From: Maniola hyperantus
Taxonomy: Eukaryota; Arthropoda; Insecta; Lepidoptera; Nymphalidae
Length of the DNA stretch: 64,000 bases
Direction: 5' to 3'
Assembly: GCF_902806685.2 (NCBI RefSeq)
Contig: NC_048546.1
Coordinates: 6,572,001-6,636,000, forward strand
The translations under genes and the position numbers were made by a program. Below are positions 10,126 through 20,265 of the stretch, one piece after another (position 1 is the stretch's first letter; each line of letters opens with the position of its first letter). The notes beneath the pieces were generated by a model. It did not search any database. It was not told the DNA's origin and was given only the letters and a program-made list of their open reading frames with translations.

Positions 10126-10851
10126 TCATTGACATAATTGTTCTCCTAGAAAGAGACAGAAAATGATATAATAATGTATGGGAGATATGTTCAGGAGTGG
10201 GATTCGAGTAGGGAAAAATTATGACATTTCAGAAAAACAAGATGGCGGCCGACCTGACGGTTGTAACTTTTTTGTTTTCCAACCGATTTTGTTACAACTT
10301 GCAACAATTGAAGATATTAGCAAACGATTTTTAGAAAAAGTGTAAAAAATTGTAAAAACAAGATGGCGGCCGAGATTTTCAAAAAATTTCCTCCTGTAAA
10401 ATTTTGTATGAAACTTTTTTTTTTCACTTGTGGTTTCATATAGAAGACAAAGATTCCTTTAGGGCAACATATGGAGGGAGCTGATGATTGAGGATTTCGG
10501 AGACGGGTGAAGGGCACGCTTGAGGTATCGAAGATAGGTGGGAGGTGCTCGACCAAATGTCATTCGAAACCTCATCCAATTGCCAAAAATTTGAATTTTT
10601 TTTTTAAAATTCCGAAAAAAAGATGGCCGCCATACAAATTTCATCGGCGTCCATCTCGGAGGGTATGACAGATGGAAGAGTGGTTTCTTGGCAAGAGATG
10701 ATCAGGGTCCGAAGGTCTACTCGATGGATGGAAAAAAAAATCAAAATGGCGGATTTTTTTTTTTTTTCATACAAAAATTTTTATTATTCAAAATGGCGAT
10801 TATAGACCTCGAGAGCTGCTTTAGCAGCTCGAGCAGCGAGCAAAATACTAG
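10126..10851 (+). repeat. Array unit 1
   Basis: First complete unit after the gap. Its leading junction is the short variant 'ttttttccgccgactcactc', without hairpin or CTAG. Diagnostic variants (ACGGTTGTAAC, GTATGACAGATGG) are shared only with the unit at 13058-13784. Confidence 0.75.
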
Positions 10852-11611
10852 TTATTATACTATATATAGCTCAATTACCACTCACTCACTGATTGACATA
10901 ATTGTTCTCCTAGAAAGAGATAGAAAATGATATAATAATGTATGGGAGATATGTTCAGAAGTGGGATTCGACTAGGGAAAAATTATGACATTTCAGAAAA
11001 ACAAGATGGCGGCCGACCTGACTTTTGTAACTTTTTTGTTTTCCAACCGATTTTGTTACAACTTGCAACAATTGAAGATATTAGTAAACGGTTTTTTAGA
11101 AAAAGTGAAAAAAATTTGAAAAACAAGATGGCGGCCGAGATTTTCAAAAAATTCCCTCCTGTAAAATTTTGTATGAAACTTTTTTTTTTCAATCACGGTT
11201 TCATATAGAAGACAAAGATTCCTTTAGGGCAACATATGGAGGGAGCTGATGATTGAGGATTTCGGAGACGGGTGAAGGGCACGCTTAGGGTATTGAAGAT
11301 AGGTGGGAGGTGCTCGAGCAAATGTCATTCGAAACCTCATCCAATTGCCAAAAATTTGAAATTTTTTTAAAATTCCGAAAAAAAGATGGCCGCCATACAA
11401 ATTTCATCCGCGTCCATCTCGGAGGGTATGAAAGATGGAAGAGTGGTTTCTTGGCAAGAGATGATCAGGATCCGAAGGTCTACTCGATGGATTGAAAAAA
11501 AATTCAAAATGGCGGAATTTTTTTTTTCATACAAAATTTTTTATTATTCAAAATGACGATTATAGACCTCGAGAGCTGCTTTAGCAGCTCGAGCAGCGAG
11601 CAAAATACTAG
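10852..11611 (+). repeat. Array unit 2
   Basis: Standard 760 bp unit from CTAG to CTAG, with both CAAGATGGCGGCCG blocks and the terminal hairpin. An 88-codon frame at 10942-11208 has no recognisable domain. Confidence 0.8.
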
Positions 11612-12374
11612 TTATTATACTATATATAGCTCAATTACCACTCACTCACTGATTGACATAATTGTTCTCCTAGAAAGAGATAGAAAATGATATAATAATG
11701 TATGGGAGATATGTTCAGAAGTGGGATTCGAGTAGGGAAAAATTATGACATTTCAGAAAAACAAGATGGCGGCCGACCTGACTTTTGTAACTTTTTTGTT
11801 TTCCAACCGATTTTGTTACAACTTGCAGTTATTTTAAATATTAACAAACGATTTTTAGAAAATGTGAAAAAAATTGGAAAAACAAGATGGCGGCCGAGAT
11901 TTTCAAAAAATTTCCTCCTGTAAAATTTTGTATGAAACTTTTTTTTTTCACTTGTGGTTTCATATAGAAGACAAAGATTCCTTTAGGGCAACATATGGAG
12001 GGAGCTGATGATTGAGGGTTTCGGAGGCGGGTGAAGGGCACGCTCAAGGTATTGAAGATAGGTGGGAGGTGCTCGACCAAATGTCATTCGAAACCTCATC
12101 CAATTGCCAAAAATTTGGAAAAAAAATTCAAAATTCCGAAAAAAAGATGGCCGCCATACAAATTTCATCGGCGTCCATCTCGGAGGGTACGAAAGATGGA
12201 AGAATGGTTTCATGGCAAGAGATGATCAGGATCCGAAGGTCTACTCGATGGATGGAAAAAAAATTCAAAATGGCGGAATTTTTTTTTTTTCATACAAAAA
12301 TTTTTATTATTCAAAATGGCGATTATAGACCTCGAGAGCTGCTTTAGCAGCTCGAGCAGCGAGCAAAATACTAG
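11612..12374 (+). repeat. Array unit 3
   Basis: Standard 763 bp unit. A 111-codon frame at 12012-12347 is low-complexity (K/F/M-rich) and in a different phase from frames in other units, so it is not evidence of a gene. Confidence 0.8.
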
Positions 12375-13057
12375 TTATACTATATATAGCTCAATTACCA
12401 CTGACTGACTCATTGACATAATTGTTCTCCTAGAAAGAGATAGAAAATGATATAATAATGTATGGGAGATATGTTCAGAAGTGGGATTTGAGTAGGGAAA
12501 AATTATGACATTTCAGAAAAACAAGATGGCGGCCGACCTGACTTTTGTAACTTTTTTGTTTTCCAACCGATTTTGTTACAACTTGCAACAATTGAAGATA
12601 TTAGTAAACAATTTTTAGAAAAAGTGAAAAAAATTGGAAAAACAAGATGGCGGCCGAGATTTTCAAAAAATTTCCTCCTGTAAAATTTTGTATGAAACTT
12701 TTTTTTTTCAATCACGGTTTTATATAGAAGACAAAGATTCCTTTAGGGCAACATATGGAGGGAGCTGATGATTGAGGATTTCAGAGACGGGTGAAGGGCA
12801 CGCTCGAGGTATCGAAGATAGGTGGGAGGTGCTCGACCAAATGTCATTCGAAACCTCATCCAATTGCCAAAAATTTGAATTTTTTTTTAAAATTCCGAAA
12901 AAAAGATGGCCGCCATACAAATTTCATCGGCGTCCATCTCGGAGGGTATGAAAGATGGAAGAGTGGTTTCTTGGCAAAAGATGATCAGGATCTGAAGGTC
13001 TATTTGATGACTTGAAAAAAAATTCAAAATGGCGGAATTTATTTTTTCCGCCGACTC
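12375..13057 (+). repeat. Array unit 4, 3' end deleted
   Basis: Starts normally but lacks the terminal hairpin and CTAG. Instead 'ggaatttattttttccgccg' joins directly to the next unit's CACT microsatellite. The same deletion junction is present at 10093-10126. Confidence 0.78.
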
Positions 13058-13784
13058 ACTCATTGACATAATTGTTCTCCTAGAAAGAGACAGAAAATGA
13101 TATAATAATGTATGGGAGATATGTTCAGGAGTGGGATTCGAGTAGGGAAAAATTATGACATTTCAGAAAAACAAGATGGCGGCCGACCTGACGGTTGTAA
13201 CTTTTTTGTTTTCCAACCGATTTTGTTACAACTTGCAACAATTGAAGATATTAGCAAACGATTTTTAGAAAAAGTGTAAAAAATTGTAAAAACAAGATGG
13301 CGGCCGAGATTTTCAAAAAATTTCCTCCTGTAAAATTTTGTATGAAACTTTTTTTTTTTCACTTGTGGTTTCATATAGAAGACAAAGATTCCTTTAGGGC
13401 AACATATGGAGGGAGCTGATGATTGAGGATTTCGGAGACGGGTGAAGGGCACGCTTGAGGTATCGAAGATAGGTGGGAGGTGCTCGACCAAATGTCATTC
13501 GAAACCTCATCCAATTGCCAAAAATTTGAATTTTTTTTTAAAATTCCGAAAAAAAGATGGCCGCCATACAAATTTCATCGGCGTCCATCTCGGAGGGTAT
13601 GACAGATGGAAGAGTGGTTTCTTGGCAAGAGATGATCAGGGTCCGAAGGTCTACTCGATGGATGGAAAAAAAAATCAAAATGGCGGATTTTTTTTTTTTT
13701 CATACAAAAATTTTTATTATTCAAAATGGCGATTATAGACCTCGAGAGCTGCTTTAGCAGCTCGAGCAGCGAGCAAAATACTAG
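13058..13784 (+). repeat. Array unit 5, near-copy of unit 1
   Basis: Carries the unit 1 private variants and ends with the normal hairpin and CTAG. Unit 1 with its flank (10034-~10875) and 12970-~13825 look essentially the same apart from homopolymer and microsatellite length. Confidence 0.78.
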
Positions 13785-14722
13785 TTATTATACTATATAT
13801 AGCTCAATTACCACTCACTCACTCACTCACTCACTCACTCATTGACATAATTGTTCTCCTAGAAAGAGATAGAAAATGATATAATAATGTATGGGAGATA
13901 TGTTCAGAAGTGGGATTCGAGTAGGGAAAAATTATGACATTTCAGAAAAACAAGATGGCGGCCGTACTATATATAGCTCAATTACCACTCACTCACTCAC
14001 TGATTGACATAATTGTTCTCCTAGAAAGAGATAGAAAATGATATAATAATGTATGGGAGATATGTTCAGAAGTGGGATTCGAGTAAGGAAAAATTATGAC
14101 ATTTCAGAAAAACAAGATGGCGGCCGACCTGACTTTTGTAACTTTTTTGTTTTCCAACCGATTTTGTTTAAACTTGCAGTTGTTTTAGATATTAGCAAAC
14201 GATTTTTAGGAAAAGTGTAAAAAATTGAAAAAACAAGATGGCGGCCGAGATTTTCAAAAAATTCCCTCCTGTAAAATTTTGTATGAAACTTTTTTTTTTT
14301 ACTTATGGTTTCATATAGAAGACCAAGATTTCTTAAGGGCAATATATGGAGGGAGCTGATGATTGAGGATTTCGGAGACGGGTGAAGGGCACGCTCAAGG
14401 TATTGAAGATAGATGGGAGGTGCACGAGCAAATGTCATTCGAAACCTCATCCAATTGCCAAAAATTTGGAAAAAAATTTAAAATTCCGAAAAAAAGATGG
14501 CCGCCATACAAATTTCGTCGGCGTCCATCTCGGAGGGTATGAAAGATGGAAGAGTGGTTTCTTGGCAAGAGATGATCAGGATCCGAAGGTCTACTCGATG
14601 GATGGAAAAAAAATTCAAAATGGCGGAATTTTTTTTTTCATACAAAATTTTTTATTATTCAAAATGGACATTATAGACCTCGAGAGCTGCTTTAGCAGCT
14701 CGAGCAGCGAGCAAAATACTAG
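13785..14722 (+). repeat. Array unit 6 with truncated 174 bp leader copy
   Basis: Begins with a 174 bp partial unit (13791-13964: TATATATAGCTC start, expanded CACT run, first CAAGATGGCGGCCG) that breaks off at GGCCG and restarts as a full unit at 13965. Confidence 0.8.
13812..13848 (+). repeat. (CACT)n microsatellite
   Basis: Expanded run of the tetranucleotide that is only 2-3 copies long in most other units of the array. Confidence 0.9.
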
Positions 14723-15489
14723 TTATACTATATATAGCTCAATTACCACTCACTCACTGATTGACATAATTGTTCTCCTAGAAAGAGATAGAAAATGATA
14801 TAATAATGTATGGGAGATATGTTCAGAAGTGGGATTCGACTAGGGAAAAATTATGACATTTCAGAAAAACAAGATGGCGGCCGACCTGACTTTTGTAACT
14901 TTTTTGTTTTCCAACCGATTTTGTTACAACTTGCAACAATTGAAGATGTTAGTAAACGATTTTTAGAAAAAGTGAAAAAAATTGGAAAAACAAGATGGCG
15001 GCCGAGATTTTCAAAAAATTTCCTCCTGTAAAATTTTGTATGAAACTTTTTTTTTTCACTAATACTTTCGTATAGAAGACAAAGATTCCTTTAGGGCAAC
15101 ATATGGAGGGAGCTGATGATTGAGGATTTCGGAGACGGGTGAAGGGCACGCTCGAGGTATTGAAGATAGGTGAGAGGTGCTCGACCAAATGTCATTCGAA
15201 ACCTCATCCAATTGCCAAAAATTTGGAAAAAATTTCAAAATTCCGAAAAAAAGATGGCCGCCATACAAATTTCATCAGCGTCCATCTCGGAGGGTATGAA
15301 AGATGGAAGAACGGTTTCTTGGCAAGAGATGATCAGGATCCAAAGGTCTATTCGATGACTTGAAAAAAATTCAAAATGGCGGATTTTTTTTTTTTCATAC
15401 AAAATTTAAAACTTTTTTTATTTATTCTAAATGGCGATTATAGACCTCGAGAGCTGCTTTAGCAGCTCGAGCAGCGAGCAAAATACTAG
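14723..15489 (+). repeat. Array unit 7
   Basis: Standard 767 bp unit with the complete motif order and terminal hairpin. A 73-codon frame at 14810-15031 is close to frames at 11702 and 15589. Confidence 0.8.
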
Positions 15490-16258
15490 TTATACTATAT
15501 ATAGCTCAATTACCACTCACTGACTCACTGACTCACTGATTGACATAATTGTTCTCCTAGAAAGAGATAGAAAATGATATAATAATGTATGGGAGATATG
15601 TTCAGAAGTGGGATTCGAGTAGGGAAAAATTATGACATTTCAGAAAAACAAGATGGCGGCCGACCTGACTTTTGTAACTTTTTTGTTTTCCAACCGATTT
15701 TGTTTAAACTTGCAGTTATTTTAGATATTAGTAAACAATTTTTAGAAAAAGTGAAAAAAATTGGAAAAACAAAATGGCGGCCGAGATTTTCAAAAAATTT
15801 TCTCCTGTAAAATTTAGTATGAAACTATTTTTTTTCACTAATACTTTCATATAGAAGACAAAGATTCCTTTAGGGCAACACATGGAGGGAGCTGATGATT
15901 GAGGATCTCGGAGGCGGGTGAAGGGCACGCTTAAGGTATTGAAGATAGGTGGGAGGTGCTCGAGCAAATGCCATTCGAAACCTCATCCAATTGCCAAAAA
16001 TTTGAAAAAAAAATTAAAATTCCGAAAAAAAGATGGCCGCCATACAAATTTCATCGGCGTCCATCTCGGAGGGTACGAATGATGGAAGAAGGGTTTCTTG
16101 GCGAGAGATGATCAGGGTCCGAAGGTCTACTCGATGGATGGAAAAAAAATTCAAAATGGCGGAATTTTTTTTTTCATACAAAAAATTTTATTATTCAAAA
16201 TGGCCATTATAGACCTCGAGAGCTGCTTTAGCAGCTCGAGCAGCGAGCAAAATACTAG
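15490..16258 (+). repeat. Array unit 8 (terminal)
   Basis: Last unit, somewhat diverged: the second YY1-like block is CAAAATGGCGGCCG. Its hairpin spans 16220-16237 and CTAG 16255-16258, followed by T and unrelated sequence. This is the best view of a free Helitron-like 3' boundary. Confidence 0.82.
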
Positions 16259-17448
16259 TCTATCTATAAAACTGCTATTTCGTACAAAAATCTAAAAATC
16301 ATGTCTATAGCACCAATGCAACCTCAGTGATGTCTGGATTTCAAACAGGTCGTTGATTAGTATCTAAGAGGTGCAGAAGCTGATTTATTTGATTACTAAA
16401 CCGTGAAAAATTTTGTTCGCTTGACCATATCTTGTCATTTATATCGATGACTTACGACACTGGCCATCGAGTTATTTAAGCAAAAACGAACAAAAACCAA
16501 TCTGATGCATATTACGAAATCGTTGTTGAAACACTTTCACAATAAGTAGATAATTTGTCTTTCTACGACAAAAATGATTTATTTCTTGATGAAAAGACGT
16601 TTTATTTCGTTTTTATTCGAGTACCATACATTTTAAACGACTGTCAAAAAGGGCTTTATTACAATCCAGGAGCTGTATTTACACATTTGTTCAAAATACT
16701 TTTATATAATTTCTATAATTAACTTTATATAATTTATTATACAAAGTTAAAAAAAAGTTAAGTTATAAAAAATTACTTTTAAATAATTTAATAATCTATA
16801 ATTTCTTAAATCCTGATGTTTTTGACCCACTGAATAGATATTGGAACTCATTTAGGTAGGTACAAACAAAACGGCTTAAAACTGTGCTGAAATTGAACCC
16901 GAAGATCATTATTTCAAACAAAACGGTACAATTACAGCAAAGTATCAACAGCTTTCATTCAGTTTTTTGCTCCTCCTAAAATTTTGTTCGTACATTACAC
17001 CGTTTTGTTCACCAGCTCCTCCATGGTTTAATTTTAGGTATGGAGCTGCATTAAAATGTATGCATTCATTTATCATTAGCACTCGCGTCGCACTTAGCTC
17101 TACATCTACTCGTTTATGTAGGTACGTTAGTCTAAGCAGTGTTTATTCATGCAAACACTTGATAAACATTTGCTAATATCGTAACAAGCGCCTTCGTATT
17201 GTTATTAGCTGTTACACTACTTATTGTCAATATCTATGCTTAGGCAACGCATATTTTAGTCTGCTCTATAGTTTAAGTCTGGAATCAAACGAAATACCTA
17301 AATATTCATTTATTCTCAGATTAAAATATTTTAAACAGTTATTTAACATAATATTAATTAAATACTTATGAATTCTCTAAATTATCCAACGCAAATTGTA
17401 AACTTGGCCCACAATGCGTAGCTTATTTATTTACATAAAAATAAGTTT
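16259..17448. other. No gene or repeat recognised
   Basis: AT-rich sequence immediately right of the array. Short frames (for example 16967-17176) have no domain. Confidence 0.45.
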
Positions 17449-17744
17449 CAGTACGCTTAGTACGAGATTTTATGTCTCATCAATGTTGACAGTATTCGAG
17501 TGTCGAAACACTTCCGCGTTACAATAAACTGGATCTTAATAGCCTTGTTTTAAAGCTCAAGTTTGTCTGCACATCTACAGCCAGCGCTCCAAGCGGAAAC
17601 GTTGCGAAATTAAAATCAGTGGCATTGAATTTTTTACTTCAATTCAAGGCTCTTTAGGTCCATTTTACTTTGACGTTATTGTGTTTCGACTCTCGAATTC
17701 TAGCAACGTTTGGTGAGACGTAAAATCTTATACTAAGCGTACTG
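17449..17744. mobile_element. 296 bp MITE with long terminal inverted repeats
   Basis: Left end CAGTACGCTTAGTACGAGAT and right end ATCTTATACTAAGCGTACTG pair with one or two mismatches. Pairing continues via TTTTATGTCTCATCAATGTTG against its complement. The middle is non-coding. TTT flanks both ends, which might be a target duplication. Confidence 0.82.
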
Positions 17745-17757
17745 TTTTTTTTTCCAG

Positions 17758-18115
17758 CACTCATCGATCGATCGAATTGGGTGCTTCTACATTTGAAGAA
17801 AAAAAATTAAGTAGTAGGTACGAATCGTTGCACGACGTAGCATATTTATATTATTTTGTTTATGGAATTGGATGGAATTGCCCACCCGTACGATTCCGGA
17901 GCGGGTCAACTAGTTTTGTAGTAAATTTAATCTATCTTAGCACGTTTGGTTTGAAGTGGCAGGAAACACGGGCATCGGAAGAGCATTTCACACCTACATC
18001 TACAACGGTAAGTATGCGTAGAAACCAGGAAACAAACGCTTCGTGCTTCATGGGCTTACACCGGAATATAAATACATCTTCCTATTTGGACGGTTTTTAT
18101 ATTTTGTCGTCATGA
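17758..18115 (+). other. Exon-like open frame of unknown origin
   Basis: An open frame follows a polypyrimidine tract ending CAG at 17755-17757 and stays open to 18115. A GTAAGT donor-like hexamer at 18006-18011 would close an exon of 248 bp (17758-18005). No ATG starts it; the first usable start in the frame is TTG. The peptide (segments such as YFVYGIGWNCPPVRF and KWQETRASEEHFTP) matches no family I can name. It sits 13 bp from a MITE and may itself be repeat-derived. It is one of the longest frames outside the array and gap, but I would not call it a gene without transcript evidence. Confidence 0.2.
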
Positions 18116-18527
18116 CATAGCGCGAAAGTCTTTATATTATGTTTTGAACTTTTTTGTTATGAACTTGTGAAAAGATAACAGACAGAGAGACACACTTTCG
18201 CATTTATAGTAAGTAGATGTAGTAGTAGTAGTGCTACGTGTACCTATCTACTGTCGACGGCATTGGTGTACGGAAAAACTTATGATTTAAAGTTTATGAT
18301 TACACCTAAACTTATTGTAAAATGTACATATTCTTCCTAAATAAATAAATTATTTATTTATTATTTATTTAAGATAGGTATTAACTATTAAGTACCTAGA
18401 GCTAATAATATTATGGATACTCTTCAAGAATATCCATAGTATTTTAAAATTTAAGATTTTCATTGACTGACATTTCAATATTCGTCTGTTATCTACTCGG
18501 CAGACTGCAAGTAGATACCTATAAAAG
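18116..18527. other. No gene recognised
   Basis: AT-rich, with an 'aaataaataaattatttatt' run near 18340-18370 and nothing else supported. Confidence 0.45.
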
Positions 18528-18681
18528 TCCGCGACAGATTGAGATGGCATTCGCGTTATGAGGCGGGGGGGCATCCCGCCCACCCGGACGTCACCCGCGC
18601 TCGCCCGCACAAGGTTAGCGCGGGGACTGTGCGGGTGTGCACGGCGTTCCCTTCCTGGTTGCTATCTCGACCTGTCGCGTA
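18528..18681. mobile_element. GC-rich MITE, CGCGACAGGT terminal repeats
   Basis: Ends 'gcgacagattgagatggca' and GCTATCTCGACCTGTCGCGTA are inverted repeats. The middle is GC-rich (CACCCGCGCTCGCCCGCAC ... GTGCGGGTGTGCACGGCG) and self-complementary. ORFs over it on both strands are by-products of the composition. Relatives are at 20751, 39284, 49452 and 53590. Confidence 0.8.
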
Positions 18682-19305
18682 CCTACTATACCTACTTGAG
18701 CGCGTGTGAGTTATATGACATACGCGTAAAAACGGTATTCTAAGCGAAACGTTACGGAGTCTAACTTGTTCGCAACAAAACAATGCTAACTGTAAAAGCC
18801 TAGTTGCGACTTGCGACACTAAAATATCTCCAACAAAGCCGTGTCCTACGTAATCGCTAAACGCTATCACGGTCAGCGCAGGTGCGGGAGGTGGGGGGAG
18901 CGGTTAGCGGCGAGGGGGGAGGAGCGGTTCATTCATCAAGCTCCATAAGGCTCTAAACCTAATTCGACACAAGCAACCTCGCAACATCCGCTCTTGCAAA
19001 ACATTATTTCATTCATAACTTCGGTGTGTGCTCGGTTTACACTGCGCGGTATTATTTTAAGTTTTCATACAACTTTTCGTTCCTATTTTAAGACTTTCCT
19101 TATTCTATCTCTATGCTTTCAACTTCTTTCAACTTTAACCAACTCATATTTCGAAGCTTTTAAACGTTTTCATTGCTGATTTTAGCTTAAAAATGACAAC
19201 GATATTCTAAGTTTAGAAATAAAAGAAAATCGTGAAAGATTTTGCTGGAAATCATTAATTGCAGGAATTAACCGTCACTGCCTAGTCAAAGGTATAGGAA
19301 GATAC
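18682..19305. other. No gene; G-rich tract at 18885-18922
   Basis: GGGAGGTGGGGGGAG and GAGGGGGGAGG at 18885-18922 supply at least four G-runs of three or more on the plus strand (quadruplex-compatible). The rest is unremarkable. Confidence 0.4.
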
Positions 19306-19631
19306 AAAAGCGCTGATAGCCTAGTGGTTAATACGTCGATCTTCAATTGGGGGGGTGGAGGTTCAGTCCCGGTCAGCTTCAAAAAGTACCACGCAGCTGT
19401 AACTTTTTGAAGATATGTCAATTTTATGCAATTCAATATCATTTGCTTTAACGGTGAAGGAAAACATCGTGCGGAAACCTGCATCCTGAGAGTTCTCCAT
19501 AATGTTCTCAAAGTTGTGTAAAGTCTGCCAATCCGCACTTGTCCAGCGTGGTGGACTATGGCCAATCCTTTCTCGTTCTAAGAGGAGACCAGTGCTCAGT
19601 AGTGAGTCTTTGATGGTTGATGATGATGACA
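19306..19631 (+). mobile_element. Near full-length tRNA-derived SINE
   Basis: A-box region 'gatagcctagtggttaatac', B-box GGTTCAGTCCCGG (one change from consensus), body 'aacggtgaaggaaaacatcg' and 'gtctgccaatccgcacttg', tail GGTTGATGATGATGAC. Head-to-tail order is complete. Confidence 0.88.
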
Positions 19632-19856
19632 ATTGGAAGACCAGGGTAGGTAGACCGGGTAAGGTAGTTTGCTACCTTCATGTGAGAATGCTCCTTGAAC
19701 ACAACTACCAAAGTAGTAGCTAGTAGTTACTTCCATTCCTTGTCAAAAGCAATGCCCAGGAATAATAAATGAATATAAACGAATGAATGACTGAACGGAT
19801 GAATTATTGAATGAATATATTGTACGCCATAAAATTTCACTACTGACATAAATCGA
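19632..19856. other. No gene recognised
   Basis: Contains an 'aatgaatgac' imperfect repeat around 19766-19812. Otherwise nothing. Confidence 0.4.
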
Positions 19857-20028
19857 TAATATAAAAATGAACCACAAAATGTGTTGCTCATCGCAAATCT
19901 CGAGAACAGCTGAACCGATTTCGCTAATTCTTTTTTTATAATATTCCTTGAAGTACGAAGATGGTTCTTACGTAGAGAAAAAATTTGAATTGGCTGTTAG
20001 GCGGAACGAAGTTCGCCAGGGCAGCTAG
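19857..20028 (+). mobile_element. Helitron-like element with GGCGGAAC hairpin, copy 2
   Basis: Closely similar to 6257-6438 from 'ataaaaatgaaccacaaaat' to the hairpin at 20000-20017, AGGGCAG and CTAG|T at 20025-20029. Two copies with the same exact right edge support the boundary. Confidence 0.85.
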
Positions 20029-20265
20029 TTTCTTTTAAAAATAGAATTAAGTTATCAGGCGCCTTTTTTAATATGATTCAATAAACTTTGTTTTGATCTA
20101 GTATGACCACAGCCGAAGTAGTGACTGCGCCCACGCGGCAGTCGCCGAAGGAGAATAACATTTGAGCTGATGACATCAGCGTGCGCCGCGCCCGCTACCG
20201 CGCAGCCGCATGACCGCTACGAGTGCCGCACGCGCACAATCATTCATAAAAAAACCTGGAATGCA

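Larger units (their letters stand above)
10034..16258 (+). repeat. Tandem array of ~760 bp Helitron-like units
   Basis: About eight head-to-tail copies. Units closing with the hairpin and CTAG end at 10851, 11611, 12374, 13784, 14722, 15489 and 16258, typically 760-769 bp apart. Within a unit the order is: TATACTATATATAGCTC, a CACT/GACT microsatellite, ATTGACATAATTGTTCTCC, two CAAGATGGCGGCCG blocks, TCCTCCTGTAAAATTTTG, GGAGGGAGCTGATGATTG, AAGATGGCCGCCATACAAAT, CAAAATGGCGGA, and a hairpin (GAGCTGC-ttta-GCAGCTC) about 18 nt before CTAG. After the last unit the sequence changes at once to unrelated DNA beginning with T. Hairpin plus CTAG|T fits a Helitron 3' end. Short ORFs (about 60-138 codons) recur but are interrupted differently between units. 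I infer a non-autonomous Helitron that became tandem; a satellite seeded by one is the alternative. Confidence 0.8.

Noticed and set aside
9455..10135. Four long ORFs (174-208 codons) across the gap
   Set aside because: They consist almost entirely of unknown residues from the N run.
12012..12347. 111-codon ORF as a gene in the tandem array
   Set aside because: Low-complexity peptide, in a different frame from ORFs in sister units, each broken elsewhere.
14382..14798. 138-codon ORF in array unit 6
   Set aside because: Not open in the other units; its length reflects chance loss of stops in a repeat.
10034..16258. CRISPR-like array
   Set aside because: Units are ~760 bp, nearly identical throughout, with no short repeat/spacer alternation; the genome is eukaryotic.
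18556..18870. 104-codon minus ORF
   Set aside because: Largely covers the GC-rich MITE and its flank.
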